DNA from: DATHAP01 sp963762865
GTDB lineage: Bacteria > Actinomycetota > Actinomycetes > JACCUZ01
Direction: 5' to 3'
Assembly: GCA_963762865.1 (NCBI GenBank)
Contig: CAVXNC010000011.1
Span: 310,001 to 374,000 of the forward strand
DNA length: 64,000 nt
Shown one piece after another: positions 31,260 to 38,999 of the stretch. Position 1 is the first letter of the stretch. Every line of letters begins with the position of its first letter. The position numbers and the translations under genes are program-made. Below the pieces are notes generated by a model. That model saw nothing but the letters and a program-made list of their open reading frames with translations, was not told where the DNA came from and ran no database searches.

Positions 31260-32102
31260 CTACCCAGCAACGGAGGCGCTACCCGCAGGCCGGGCGTTCG
31301 AGGCGAGCGCGTGCAGCACCGTCTTGACCTGGAACGGCGTCAGGCCCGGGTGCTTCGAGAGGAGCCGCGCGACGAGGCCGGTCACGTGCGGGCAGGCGAA
31401 GGAGTTGCCGGTCGCCCGGATGGTCTGCCCACCGGTCCACGCCACGTCGACGTCGACACCCGGCGCACCGAACTCCACCGGCGGGTCCGGGTTGTAGTCG
31501 TAGTCGAAGGGGTCGTCGCCGGCCCGCGCCGCCACGGACAGCACCGCCGCGAACTCCGAGGGGTAGGACGGGATCGGGATGTTGTTGACCGCGCAGACCA
31601 GGACGGTCCCCGCGAAGTAGGCCTCGTCGGCCACCCGGTGGAAGGTCGCGAACTGCGACGCGCGGCCTGAGGACAGGCTGAGGTTGGCCACGTGCATGCC
31701 GTTGTCGACCGCCCAGCGCAGCCCGGCGACGAAGGCGGAGGCCCGGCCGGAGAGGCGCTCGCCGAGCACCCGCACGCTGTAGATCTCGCACTCCGGCGCT
31801 GCCCGCCGGATGAGCCCGGCGCAGGCGGTCCCGTGGCCGTAGAGGTCCTCGTGCGGTCCCTCCACCAAGGTCGTACGTCCGGAAGCTGCGTCGATCTCGA
31901 CCACCACGCCGCCGGCCACTCCCCCGACCGCGGGATGCGACCCGTCCACGCCGCTGTCGACGACCGCGACCTTGACACCGGCTCCGGTCGCGCCGCCCCA
32001 CGCCCACTCACGGGTCAGCGGCTGGTCGACCGGCAGGGCAGCCACCGACGGCAGGTGCCCGCGGGCGAACTGCCACGACCAGGCCGGCAGGGCGCCGCTC
32101 AC
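31260..32102 (-). CDS. small subtilisin-like peptidase (S8) without signal peptide
   Basis: A 280-residue compact S8 protease. The catalytic Asp is in VAVVDSGVDGSHP and His in DLYGHGTACAGLI. The Ser region reads ATGNSFACPHVTG, with GNS in place of the usual GTS; the Ser itself is retained. VCAVNNIPIPSYPSEF supplies the oxyanion Asn. No signal peptide or propeptide is visible; the N terminus is AWSWQFARGHLPSVAALPV. It starts at GTG 32102 inside the stop of the GAF gene (4-nt overlap), so the two are tightly coupled. It differs from the larger S8 gene at 28905-30452 and does not look like a duplicate of it. Confidence 0.87.
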   Translation of the reverse strand: MSGALPAWSWQFARGHLPSVAALPVDQPLTREWAWGGATGAGVKVAVVDSGVDGSHPAVGGVAGGVVVEIDAASGRTTLVEGPHEDLYGHGTACAGLIRRAAPECEIYSVRVLGERLSGRASAFVAGLRWAVDNGMHVANLSLSSGRASQFATFHRVADEAYFAGTVLVCAVNNIPIPSYPSEFAAVLSVAARAGDDPFDYDYNPDPPVEFGAPGVDVDVAWTGGQTIRATGNSFACPHVTGLVARLLSKHPGLTPFQVKTVLHALASNARPAGSASVAG

Positions 32103-32866
32103 TGCGCCGGCCGCCGGTCGGCGAAGTTGAGCACCTCGGCGACGAGACGGACGGCGAGCCGGCGCTCCGCGTGGCCCCGCTCGGAGAGCCGCGCGAGCAG
32201 GGCAGCCAGCTCGGCGAGGTCCGGGTCGACGCTCGCCTGGCGGTCGGCGGCCGTGGCGCTCAGGGCAGCCGCGACCGCTTCCGGATCGGCGGCCCCGGCC
32301 GTGGCGAGCGCGTCGAGCAGCATCCGGCCGGTGTCGGTGAAGAGGCGGGCCGACTCGACAGCCAGCGACGTCTGCAGGGCGAGCATCGAGAGCATGACGA
32401 GGTCGCGCTCGGCCCCGGGCCGCGAGGTGTCGCGGTCGAGGACCTCGATGACGCCGATCAGGGACTGCTCGGTCTCCAGCGGCGCGGCGAGGATGGCCCT
32501 CGGCAGGTAGCCGGTCTTCTCGGCGATGTCGGCCGCCCAGCGCGGGTCGCGGGTGACGTCGGTGATCTCGATCGCCTGGCCGGACGACACCACCCAGCCG
32601 GCGACACCGACCGACACCGGCACCTGCATCCCGACGATGCCCTCGGCCCCGGCGCCGCTGGCCACCGTGAACTCCAGGGTCCGCTCGTCGTCGTCGAGAA
32701 GCGCGATCGAGCAGGCCTGCGCGCCGAACGCATCCCGCGCCGACTCGACGAGCGACTGCAGCCGGTCCTGGTGGCCGGGCGGCGCCAAGGCGGGGCCGAT
32801 GGTCGCTGCCAGGTCGCGCAGCGCGCGCAAGCCGTCAGGGGGGACCGTCGCGCCGCCGTCCGTCAC
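32099..32866 (-). CDS. GAF-domain protein, first gene of the protease cluster
   Basis: A 255-residue protein. A GAF domain covers residues about 35-185 (QSLVESARDAFGAQACSIAL, SVGVAGWVVSSGQAIEI, RAILAAPLETEQSLIGVIEV). The remainder is helical. GAF domains sense small molecules or redox state. No output domain such as a kinase, phosphatase or HTH is fused, so it probably signals through partners. It is translationally coupled to the small subtilase and heads a run of five same-strand genes. GTG 32866 is chosen as the first start in the open frame. Confidence 0.85.
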   Translation of the reverse strand: MTDGGATVPPDGLRALRDLAATIGPALAPPGHQDRLQSLVESARDAFGAQACSIALLDDDERTLEFTVASGAGAEGIVGMQVPVSVGVAGWVVSSGQAIEITDVTRDPRWAADIAEKTGYLPRAILAAPLETEQSLIGVIEVLDRDTSRPGAERDLVMLSMLALQTSLAVESARLFTDTGRMLLDALATAGAADPEAVAAALSATAADRQASVDPDLAELAALLARLSERGHAERRLAVRLVAEVLNFADRRPAQ

Positions 32867-32926
32867 GTGGGCACTCCCGGGGTCTCAGGGCAGGTCGACC
32901 GTTCGGGGATCAACTTAGGGGGTCTG

Positions 32927-32942
32927 TGTCAGCCAGGCGACA
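32927..32942 (+). promoter_or_regulatory. TGTC-N8-GACA motif upstream of small DVxGH gene 1
   Basis: TGTCAGCCAGGCGACA, 84 nt before the ATG at 33027. A closely related copy sits 80 nt before the second small gene. Counting the shared flanks, 16 of 20 bases agree. Common regulation is inferred. Confidence 0.5.
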
Positions 32943-33026
32943 GACGGGCGGTTCCTGAGCGGACCAGGATCAGGGCAAGCAGGGCGCCCGTTCCGACGGG
33001 CAGACACCATTGACTCGGAGGCCGAC

Positions 33027-33239
33027 ATGGTGGACAGGCGGAAGGCACCGCGCGGGCTGCGCGACCGGGAGTACCCCGAGGTCGAGGGCCACCAGGCCTA
33101 CGCCATCGGCGAGGACGGCACCCGCGTGCCGAGCTCGCCTGCGCCGAAGCCGAGCGTGCCCAGCGGCGACAACCCCGACGACGTGCAGGGCCACGTGGTC
33201 GAGCTGGTGCGCCGCAAGGAGGACGGGGAGCGCAAGTAG
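33027..33239 (+). CDS. small protein with D-V-x-G-H motif, paralogue 1
   Basis: A 70-residue polar protein. The N terminus KAPRGLRDREYPEVEGHQAY matches the second small protein at 36396 (QRGPRGLRDREYPEDVQGH). The motif recurs near the C terminus as NPDDVQGHVVELVRR. The centre is Ser/Pro-rich. There is no signal peptide, membrane span or cysteine. GGAGG lies about 7 nt before the ATG. Function is unknown; repeated acidic-Val-x-Gly-His units could bind metal, but that is speculation. A hairpin terminator follows. Confidence 0.72.
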   Translation: MVDRRKAPRGLRDREYPEVEGHQAYAIGEDGTRVPSSPAPKPSVPSGDNPDDVQGHVVELVRRKEDGERK

Positions 33240-33293
33240 CTGTATCCACTTCGCCGTCCGGGGGGCTTACCGAGACGGCGAGCAGGGGGGGCC

Positions 33294-33331
33294 GCCGGGG
33301 GCGACGTCCAGCAGAGGGCGACGCCCCCGGC
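33294..33331 (+). terminator. stem-loop terminator after small gene 1
   Basis: Ten-bp GC-rich arms at 33294-33303 and 33322-33331 are followed by TTTC, about 55 nt after the small gene's stop. Confidence 0.55.
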
Positions 33332-33358
33332 TTTCGCGCGTCCCCCACCGCGCGACGG

Positions 33359-33400
33359 AGCCCTGGTGCGACCGGTCGGGTGACCGGCCGCACCAGGGCT
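33359..33400. terminator. 19-bp stem-loop, terminator of the MMPL gene
   Basis: Arms 33359-33377 and 33382-33400 pair at 18 of 19 positions around a 4-nt loop. The hairpin lies just downstream of the MMPL stop on the minus strand and could also stop the convergent small gene. Confidence 0.7.
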
Positions 33401-33433
33401 CTGGGGGTCGAGCAGGGATCAGGCAGTGGCGCC

Positions 33434-35653
33434 TCAGACGAGCGCCGGCTCACGCTCCTCGTCCGCGGAACCGTCCGCGATCTCGTCCGCGGCCTTCCGC
33501 TGCTCGGGAAGCACGATCTCGTCGCCGCCCTCGAGGTCGATGGTCGGCAGGATCCGGTCCAGCCACCTCGGCAGCCACCAGGCCTTGTGACCGAGCAGGC
33601 TCATCGCCGACGGCACCAGCACCATCCGGACCAGGGTCACGTCGAGCAGGACGGCCAGGGCCAGACCGACACCGAACATCTTGGTCACGACGTCGGAGGC
33701 CAGGATGAAGGCACCGAAGACCGCGATCATGATGAGCGCTGCGCTGGTGATGACCCGAGCTGTGGAGCCGACACCCTCGACCACGGCCCGCTTCGGGTCG
33801 CGGTGCTTCAGGTACTGCTCGCGCACCCTGCTGAGCAGGAAGACCTCGTAGTCCATCGAGAGACCGAAGAGGATCGCGAACATCAGCATCGGCGCCAGCG
33901 GCATGATCGGCACGGTGTCGTGCACGCCGATCAGGCCGGCACCCCAGCCCCACTGGAAGACCGCCACGACGACGCCGTAGGCCGCACCGACGCTGAGCAC
34001 GTTCAGTAGCGCCGCCTTCAGCGGCACCAGGATCGACCGGAAGACGAGCATCAGGACCAGGAACGACAGTCCGATGACCGCTGCCAGGAAGTACGGCATC
34101 CGCTGCTGGATCCGCGACGAGATGTCTTCGACCATGGCCGTGCTACCGGTCACCGACGCCTGCACTGTCGTGTCACCGACGGCCGCCGGCACGACGTCCT
34201 CGCGGAGCCGCTCGAGCAGGGCCGAGGTCTTGGCGTCCTGCGGAGCCGTCGTCGGCGTGACGCTGATGATCGCCAGGTCCTTCTTCTCCGAGTACGTCGC
34301 CGGATCGACCGAGGCGACGCCCTCGTCAGCAGCGATGCCCTTGGCGAGGGCGTCGACAACTGCCGTGGCACTCGGCGACCCCTTGGTCTCGACCACGACC
34401 GCGAGCGGGCCGTTGACGCCGGCGCCGTACTTGTCGGCCATCAGGTCGTAGGCCTTGCGGGTGGTCATGTTCGGACCGTCGTTGCCGGCGTCCGGGAAGC
34501 CGAGCTGCATCGCGAAGGTCGGGATCGCCAGCGTCGCGAGCACGATGCCCGCAGCGGCCCCGTAACGGACCGGCTTGGCCACGACCTTGGCCGTCCACCG
34601 GGCCGACTTCGAGCGCGGGTTGTTGGCCGGCTTCTGCTTGATGAAGGGGACGCGCAGGCTGTTGACGCGCCGGCCGGCGATGCCGAGCAGTGCCGGCAGC
34701 AACGTCACGGCAGCGATCATCGTGATCGCGACCATGATCGCGGAGGCCCAGCCCATCATCGTCATCATCGGGATGCCGGAGACCTGCAGGCCGGCGATGG
34801 CCAGGACGACCGTGGTGCCGGCGAAGAGAACCGACAGGCCGGCAGTGGCGTTGGCCCGGCCGATCGCCTCGGGCACGGACACGCCGGTCTCGAGGGTCTG
34901 GCGGTGACGGGCCAGGATGAACAGCGCGTAGTCGATGCCCACGCCGAGACCCATCATGATCGCGACGATCGTGGCGATCTCGGGCACGGCGAGCACACCG
35001 GACACGAGACCGATGGTGCTCATCCCGACGAGGAGGGCGACCAGCGCGACCACGATCGGAAGGCTCATCGCGACCAGGGAGCCGAACGCGATGGCCAGCA
35101 CGACCACGGCGACCAGGATGCCGATCTTCTCGCTGCCCGGCTCTGCGGCACCGGCAGCCAGACCGAGACCGGCGTCGTACTCCACCTGCACGCCGGCGTC
35201 ACGGGCACCCTTGACCGAGTCCTGCGCCTGCTCGTACTCCTCCGGGCCGATCTCCTGGGTGTCGAAGGCAACGGTCGCGAAGGCCGTGGTGCCGTCCTCG
35301 CTCAGAGTGGGGCCACGGGGGTCGTAGGGATCAGCCACGGCGATCACGTGCGCGCCCTCGGCGAGCTGGGTCACAGCCTCCTGAACGGCTCGCTTGGTGT
35401 CCGGCTCATTGAGCCCGGACTCGGCGTGGAAGAGGACGTTCGAGCTGTTGAGCGACTCCTGCGGGAACCGGTCCTCGAGGGCGTCGGCGGCGCGTTGCGA
35501 CTCAGCGCCGGGAAGGCTGAAGCTCTCGTCGGGAGCGCCACCGATGCTCCCGTTGAGCATGAAGGCGGCCACTGCCACCAGAACCCAGGTGGCCAGGATG
35601 CGCCAGGGGTGACGACCGGAGAAGTGTCCGAGCCGGTAGAGAAGACGAGACAT
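33434..35653 (-). CDS. MMPL-family RND transporter
   Basis: A 739-residue inner-membrane transporter with two repeats of the MMPL layout. The first span is WRILATWVLVAVAAFML, followed by a large extracytoplasmic loop. The first transmembrane bundle includes IVAIMMGLGVGIDYALFILA, with the conserved Asp-Tyr proton-relay pair. The second loop is followed by a second bundle with AILFGLSMDYEVFLLSRVRE. MMPL proteins export lipids or drugs with proton motive force. No lipid biosynthesis gene lies nearby. The C-terminal 35 residues are acidic and cytoplasmic. A purine-rich AGGAAAGG lies upstream of the ATG at 35653. Confidence 0.93.
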   Translation of the reverse strand: MSRLLYRLGHFSGRHPWRILATWVLVAVAAFMLNGSIGGAPDESFSLPGAESQRAADALEDRFPQESLNSSNVLFHAESGLNEPDTKRAVQEAVTQLAEGAHVIAVADPYDPRGPTLSEDGTTAFATVAFDTQEIGPEEYEQAQDSVKGARDAGVQVEYDAGLGLAAGAAEPGSEKIGILVAVVVLAIAFGSLVAMSLPIVVALVALLVGMSTIGLVSGVLAVPEIATIVAIMMGLGVGIDYALFILARHRQTLETGVSVPEAIGRANATAGLSVLFAGTTVVLAIAGLQVSGIPMMTMMGWASAIMVAITMIAAVTLLPALLGIAGRRVNSLRVPFIKQKPANNPRSKSARWTAKVVAKPVRYGAAAGIVLATLAIPTFAMQLGFPDAGNDGPNMTTRKAYDLMADKYGAGVNGPLAVVVETKGSPSATAVVDALAKGIAADEGVASVDPATYSEKKDLAIISVTPTTAPQDAKTSALLERLREDVVPAAVGDTTVQASVTGSTAMVEDISSRIQQRMPYFLAAVIGLSFLVLMLVFRSILVPLKAALLNVLSVGAAYGVVVAVFQWGWGAGLIGVHDTVPIMPLAPMLMFAILFGLSMDYEVFLLSRVREQYLKHRDPKRAVVEGVGSTARVITSAALIMIAVFGAFILASDVVTKMFGVGLALAVLLDVTLVRMVLVPSAMSLLGHKAWWLPRWLDRILPTIDLEGGDEIVLPEQRKAADEIADGSADEEREPALV

Positions 35654-35931
35654 GACCGTGCCTTTCCTGCCCCGAAAGGGCTGACTGGGTGACCAGGGCG
35701 CGGAGGTGCGCCGCCGACTCCTCCGAAATTAGGGAGTGCCGCGCTCCGGTCCCATGGCGTGGGCCGCACGCCCGCCGGGGGCGGCTCACCGACGCAGGGT
35801 GCGGCTGACCGCACGCGGTGTGGTGGTCACCCCACCGGGCGTGTGGCTCGCACCATGGGCGCCGGTCGGCCGCGTTCGTACGTTCGAGGTAGTCCACTCA
35901 CCCGACGCACCAGACACCCCGGAGCCCAGCC

Positions 35932-36261
35932 ATGAACATCGACGCGATGGTCGCCACGATCTGCCCGACCTGCGGGGAGATCGAGCTGCGCGCCGAGCAG
36001 CTGTGGCTGGTCCTCGAGGAGCCGACCGGTCAGGCGCACGTCGACTTCCGGTGCCCGCGTTGCGCCGAGACGATCAGCTACCAGGTCGAGGGCGAGACCC
36101 TCGAGGTGCTGCTCGAGCTGGTCCCCGTCGAGGAGGTCCGGCTGCCGGCCGAGATCTTCGAGCGGCCCGCCGGCCCGCCGCTCACCACTGACGACCTCAT
36201 CGACCTGATGCTCGACCTCGAGGCCGTGCCGGAGCAGGCCGACCCAGCCGGCTGCCGCTGA
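35932..36261 (+). CDS. small zinc-ribbon (CPXCG-type) protein
   Basis: A 109-residue protein. ATICPTCGEIEL and FRCPRCAETISYQVEG provide two CxxC knuckles for a single zinc ion. The C-terminal half is acidic and helical (TTDDLIDLMLDLEAVPEQ), with a stray Cys at the end. Similar small ribbon proteins are common in actinobacteria without known function. It lies upstream of the second small DVxGH gene on the same strand but 134 nt away, so co-transcription is uncertain. Confidence 0.75.
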   Translation: MNIDAMVATICPTCGEIELRAEQLWLVLEEPTGQAHVDFRCPRCAETISYQVEGETLEVLLELVPVEEVRLPAEIFERPAGPPLTTDDLIDLMLDLEAVPEQADPAGCR

Positions 36262-36299
36262 CTGGGCCAGCATTCCCCCCGGAACAGCAGAGCTTGCTC

Positions 36300-36315
36300 T
36301 GTCAGTCGAACGACA
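36300..36315 (+). promoter_or_regulatory. TGTC-N8-GACA motif upstream of small DVxGH gene 2
   Basis: TGTCAGTCGAACGACA, 80 nt before the ATG at 36396. It matches the 32927-32942 motif in the palindromic arms, the flanks and the distance to the start codon. Confidence 0.5.
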
Positions 36316-36395
36316 GACGGCGACCTGCCCGACAGGTGATGATCCAGTCACCGGATGCGCCGCACCCGGCCCAGCGCCCGACCACGGAGGGCCCC

Positions 36396-36636
36396 ATGGA
36401 GATGCAGCGAGGACCGCGCGGACTGCGCGACCGGGAGTACCCCGAGGACGTGCAGGGTCACATCGACCCCGCGGGCGAGTCGGATGAGTCACCCGCTGAG
36501 GCCCCGCAGGCCGACGCCTCCCACGGACGTCGAGGGTCACGTCGTCTACCACGCCCTCGGTGAGGACGAGGACGACGTGCAGGGTCACGTCGTCCACCAG
36601 GTCATCGCCGAGGACATCGACGGCCGCGAGCGATAG
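36396..36636 (+). CDS. small protein with three D-V-x-G-H repeats, paralogue 2 (frameshifted)
   Basis: Starts at ATG 36396 with GGAGG 6 nt upstream. The first frame reads MEMQRGPRGLRDREYPEDVQ followed by GHIDP, then breaks near 36520. Removing one C from the CCC there gives a continuous protein of about 79 residues with two more repeats: STDVEGHVVYHALG and DDVQGHVVHQVIAED, ending DGRER. The whole is acidic with spaced histidines. It shares the PRGLRDREYPE head with the protein at 33027-33239. The indel is probably a sequence error, because the motif continues perfectly after it. Function unknown. Confidence 0.65.
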
Positions 36637-36656
36637 GAACCCGAGAGTCGGGTCCT
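36635..36656. terminator. short bidirectional hairpin at convergent stops
   Basis: Imperfect arms 36635-36644 and 36648-36656 overlap the stop codons of both the small DVxGH gene and the Crp/Fnr gene. The stem is short with a bulge. Confidence 0.4.
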
Positions 36657-37266
36657 AGTAGTAGCCCCACGCCGCGGCCCGGGTCCGCAGCGACTCGAGG
36701 TCGACCAGCTCCATGCGCCCGCGGCCGAGGCGCAGCACGCCCTCGTCGGCAAGCCGCTGCAGCACCTGGTTGGTCGTCGGCCGGGTCGTGCCGGCCATCC
36801 CGGCCAGGTCGTCCTGGGTGATGGGAACGGTGACCTCGCCGTTCCCGGCTCCCCCGCCGTAGATCCGGCCGAGGTCGACCAGCCGGGCGACGATCCGCCG
36901 GTCCACCGGCACGTAGAGCGCCTCCAGCAGCGCACTGCTGAGCTCCTGCACGCGCTGGGCCAGCGCCTCGGTGACCACCCGCTCCACGGCCGGGTGGCTG
37001 CGGCGCAGAGCATCGAAGGCGGAGCGCGTGAGCACCAGCGTCTCCGCCGACTCCAGCGCGATCACTGTGGCGGTGCGTACGTGGCCGGCCCCGAGCAGGG
37101 CGAGCTCGCCGAACGACGACCCGGCCGAGATGACGGTCAGCGTCGCGGTGGCACCGGCCGGCGTCGAGACCCGCACCGCCAGCGTGCCCGACCGCACCAG
37201 GTGCAGCGACTCCCCCGGCTCACCCTCGCGCATCACGGTCTCGCCCCGGCGGAAGCGCCTGGTCAC
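36655..37266 (-). CDS. Crp/Fnr-family transcriptional regulator
   Basis: A 203-residue regulator from the first available start. The cyclic-nucleotide-binding beta barrel covers residues about 5-110 (RRGETVMREGEPGESLHLVR, SAGSSFGELALLGAGHVRTA). A long dimer helix follows, then a winged helix with ITQDDLAGMAGTTRPTTNQV as recognition region. No Fnr-type cysteine cluster is present, so an oxygen-sensing Fe-S role is unlikely. Coding signal with family character (SSDVPLLAPLSATERAEVLA) continues upstream to about 37341, where a stop intervenes without a usual start codon. The true N terminus is probably about 25 residues longer, hidden by an indel or a rare start. Confidence 0.85.
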   Translation of the reverse strand: MTRRFRRGETVMREGEPGESLHLVRSGTLAVRVSTPAGATATLTVISAGSSFGELALLGAGHVRTATVIALESAETLVLTRSAFDALRRSHPAVERVVTEALAQRVQELSSALLEALYVPVDRRIVARLVDLGRIYGGGAGNGEVTVPITQDDLAGMAGTTRPTTNQVLQRLADEGVLRLGRGRMELVDLESLRTRAAAWGYY

Positions 37267-37347
37267 CGCGGCCGCCAGGACCTCGGCCCGTTCGGTCGCG
37301 CTGAGCGGCGCGAGGAGCGGGACGTCGGACGACAGGTTCTGTTCGGA

Positions 37348-37548
37348 TCACCGGCTACCTCGCTCGTCGTAGGTGAGGGCGGCGTCGATGTGCCGGTCGT
37401 TGACGACGTCGGCACCGTCCTGGCACGTGATCTGCAGCGCAGTGTGCACCATCAGCACGGCGCGTCGCACGCTACGACTTTCCGTGAGGTACGCGGCGAA
37501 AAGCGCCGAATTCGCGACTAGTGCGGTTTGCTGTGCGAGGCAGTCCAC
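37348..37548 (-). CDS. possible small protein, unrecognised
   Basis: A 66-residue open frame with acceptable composition (ALFAAYLTESRSVRRAVLMV, ITCQDGADVVNDRHIDAAL). It lies between the Crp/Fnr gene and glucokinase in DNA that is somewhat less GC-rich than its surroundings. No ribosome binding site or family was recognised. It may be noncoding leader sequence of the Crp/Fnr gene. Confidence 0.25.
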   Translation of the reverse strand: MDCLAQQTALVANSALFAAYLTESRSVRRAVLMVHTALQITCQDGADVVNDRHIDAALTYDERGSR

Positions 37549-37615
37549 ACGAGACGGGGCCTACAGCGAATAGTTCTCCTCCGACACGACCTGAGTCCCC
37601 GGGTCGAGCGTCGGT

Positions 37616-38566
37616 TCAGCGGTCGCGGGCCAGGTCGGCGGCCCCGACGAGCCCCGAGTCGTTGCCCAGCTGCGCCGGCACCACCTCGGCCAACGGCCGG
37701 CGGCCGCGGCCGGTGAGCAGCTCCTCGTAGGCCTTGCGGGTCGGCTCGAGCAGCACCTCGCCGGCCTCGGAGACCCCGCCGCCGAGGATGAAGACCTCCG
37801 GGTCGAGGATCGCAGCCAGGTCGGCCAGCCCCTGGCCGACCCAGTGCCCGAGGGTGTTGAAGGCATCGATGGCGACCGGGTCACCCCGGTGCGCGGCATA
37901 GGTCACGTGCTCCCCCGCGATGCCCTGCGGGGTGCCGTCACCGAGGCCGAGGAGCAGCTCGGCCGCGCCCCGGTCCTCCTCGGCGCGCTCCCGGGCCTCG
38001 CGCACCAGCGCCCCGCCGCTGGCGTACTGCTCCCAGCAGCCGCGCTGCCCGCAGCCGCAGGGCCGACCGCCCTCGACCATCTGGATGTGCCCGATCTCGG
38101 CGGCGACGCCGAAGCCGCCGCGGAAGAGGTGCCGGTCGACGATGATCCCGCCGCCCACTCCGGTGCCGAGGGTGACGCAGACGATGCAGCCCTCCTCGCG
38201 GCCCGCCCCGAAGCGGGCCTCGCCCCAGGCGGCCGCATTGGCGTCGTTCTCGACGACGACCGGAAGCCCGATGCGCTTCTCGACCTCCGCGCGCAGCGGG
38301 CCGTCGCGCCAGCCGAGCAGGTTGGGAGCGAAGTAGACGACCGACCGCGCCGCGTCGACGAACCCCGCGATGCCCAGCCCGACCGCCTCGATGTCGTCGT
38401 GGCGGCCGCGCAGCTTCTCGATGACCATCACGATCGCGTCGGTCGTCGCCTGCGCGTCGCGGGCCGGGGTCGTCACCCGGTGCTGCTCGAGGATCCGCCC
38501 GGAGGCGTCCACCACCCCGCCGGCGACCTTGGTGCCGCCGATGTCGACGCCGATCGTCAGCGTCAC
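37616..38566 (-). CDS. glk: ROK-family glucokinase
   Basis: A 316-residue sugar kinase converting glucose to glucose-6-phosphate. TIGVDIGGTKVAGGVVDASG is the ATP phosphate-binding motif. VENDANAAAWGEARFGAGR holds the catalytic Asp. The ROK zinc motif is CGCGQRGCWEQYASG, with GVAAEIGHIQM before it supplying the His. This matches the actinobacterial GlkA type, which also takes part in carbon catabolite repression in Streptomyces. It starts at GTG 38566, 10 nt after the upstream gene, so it is the last gene of a three-gene operon. Confidence 0.94.
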   Translation of the reverse strand: MTLTIGVDIGGTKVAGGVVDASGRILEQHRVTTPARDAQATTDAIVMVIEKLRGRHDDIEAVGLGIAGFVDAARSVVYFAPNLLGWRDGPLRAEVEKRIGLPVVVENDANAAAWGEARFGAGREEGCIVCVTLGTGVGGGIIVDRHLFRGGFGVAAEIGHIQMVEGGRPCGCGQRGCWEQYASGGALVREARERAEEDRGAAELLLGLGDGTPQGIAGEHVTYAAHRGDPVAIDAFNTLGHWVGQGLADLAAILDPEVFILGGGVSEAGEVLLEPTRKAYEELLTGRGRRPLAEVVPAQLGNDSGLVGAADLARDR

Positions 38567-38576
38567 GGGGAGCCCG

Positions 38577-38999
38577 TCACGGGGAGCCAGTCTTGCGGCT
38601 GCGGCTCAGCGCAGCCATCGCAGCTCCGAGCGACGCGACCGCGTCGGAGAGGTGCCCGAGGACCTCGGGGTCCAGGTTGTTGGCGAAGCGGCGAGCCCGG
38701 CAGATCGGACAGGTGCGGCACTCCGGCGCCTCGCCGTCGTGGGCCGGCCGGGTGGCGTCGTCGGTGGCTGCGCCCCACGGGTCGTCGGCGCGGTCACCGG
38801 TGCCGCCACCGGTCCGGCCACCCGCCCCGGACGAGTGCGCCTTCAGCCAGAGCTGCGCGACGTCGGCCAGCTTGGCGGCCTCCTCGGCCAGCGAGCCGTG
38901 GGGCGGCTGGCTGCGACGCGGCCCGCCGGGCGGCTCCTCCGCCGGTCCGCCGGGCGGCTCCTCCGCCGGTCGGCCGAAGTCCCGAGCGCCCTCCGTCAT
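38577..38999 (-). CDS. conserved hypothetical protein (middle gene of glk operon)
   Basis: A 140-residue protein. The N terminus has repeated EEPPGGP units (Pro/Gly-rich, disordered). A helix EEAAKLADVAQLWLKAHSSG follows, then a CRTCPICRARRF cysteine cluster that could bind zinc. The terminal helix is LGHLSDAVASLGAAMAALS. The equivalent gene lies beside glkA in Streptomyces-type genomes; its function is unknown. It overlaps the upstream SRPBCC gene by 4 nt (ATGA). Confidence 0.75.
   Translation of the reverse strand: MTEGARDFGRPAEEPPGGPAEEPPGGPRRSQPPHGSLAEEAAKLADVAQLWLKAHSSGAGGRTGGGTGDRADDPWGAATDDATRPAHDGEAPECRTCPICRARRFANNLDPEVLGHLSDAVASLGAAMAALSRSRKTGSP

Noticed and set aside
33027..33239. 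Interpretation of the DVxGH proteins as ribosomally made, modified peptide precursors.
   Set aside because: No Cys/Ser/Thr-rich core and no modification enzyme, transporter pair or protease dedicated to it nearby; MMPL alone is not enough.
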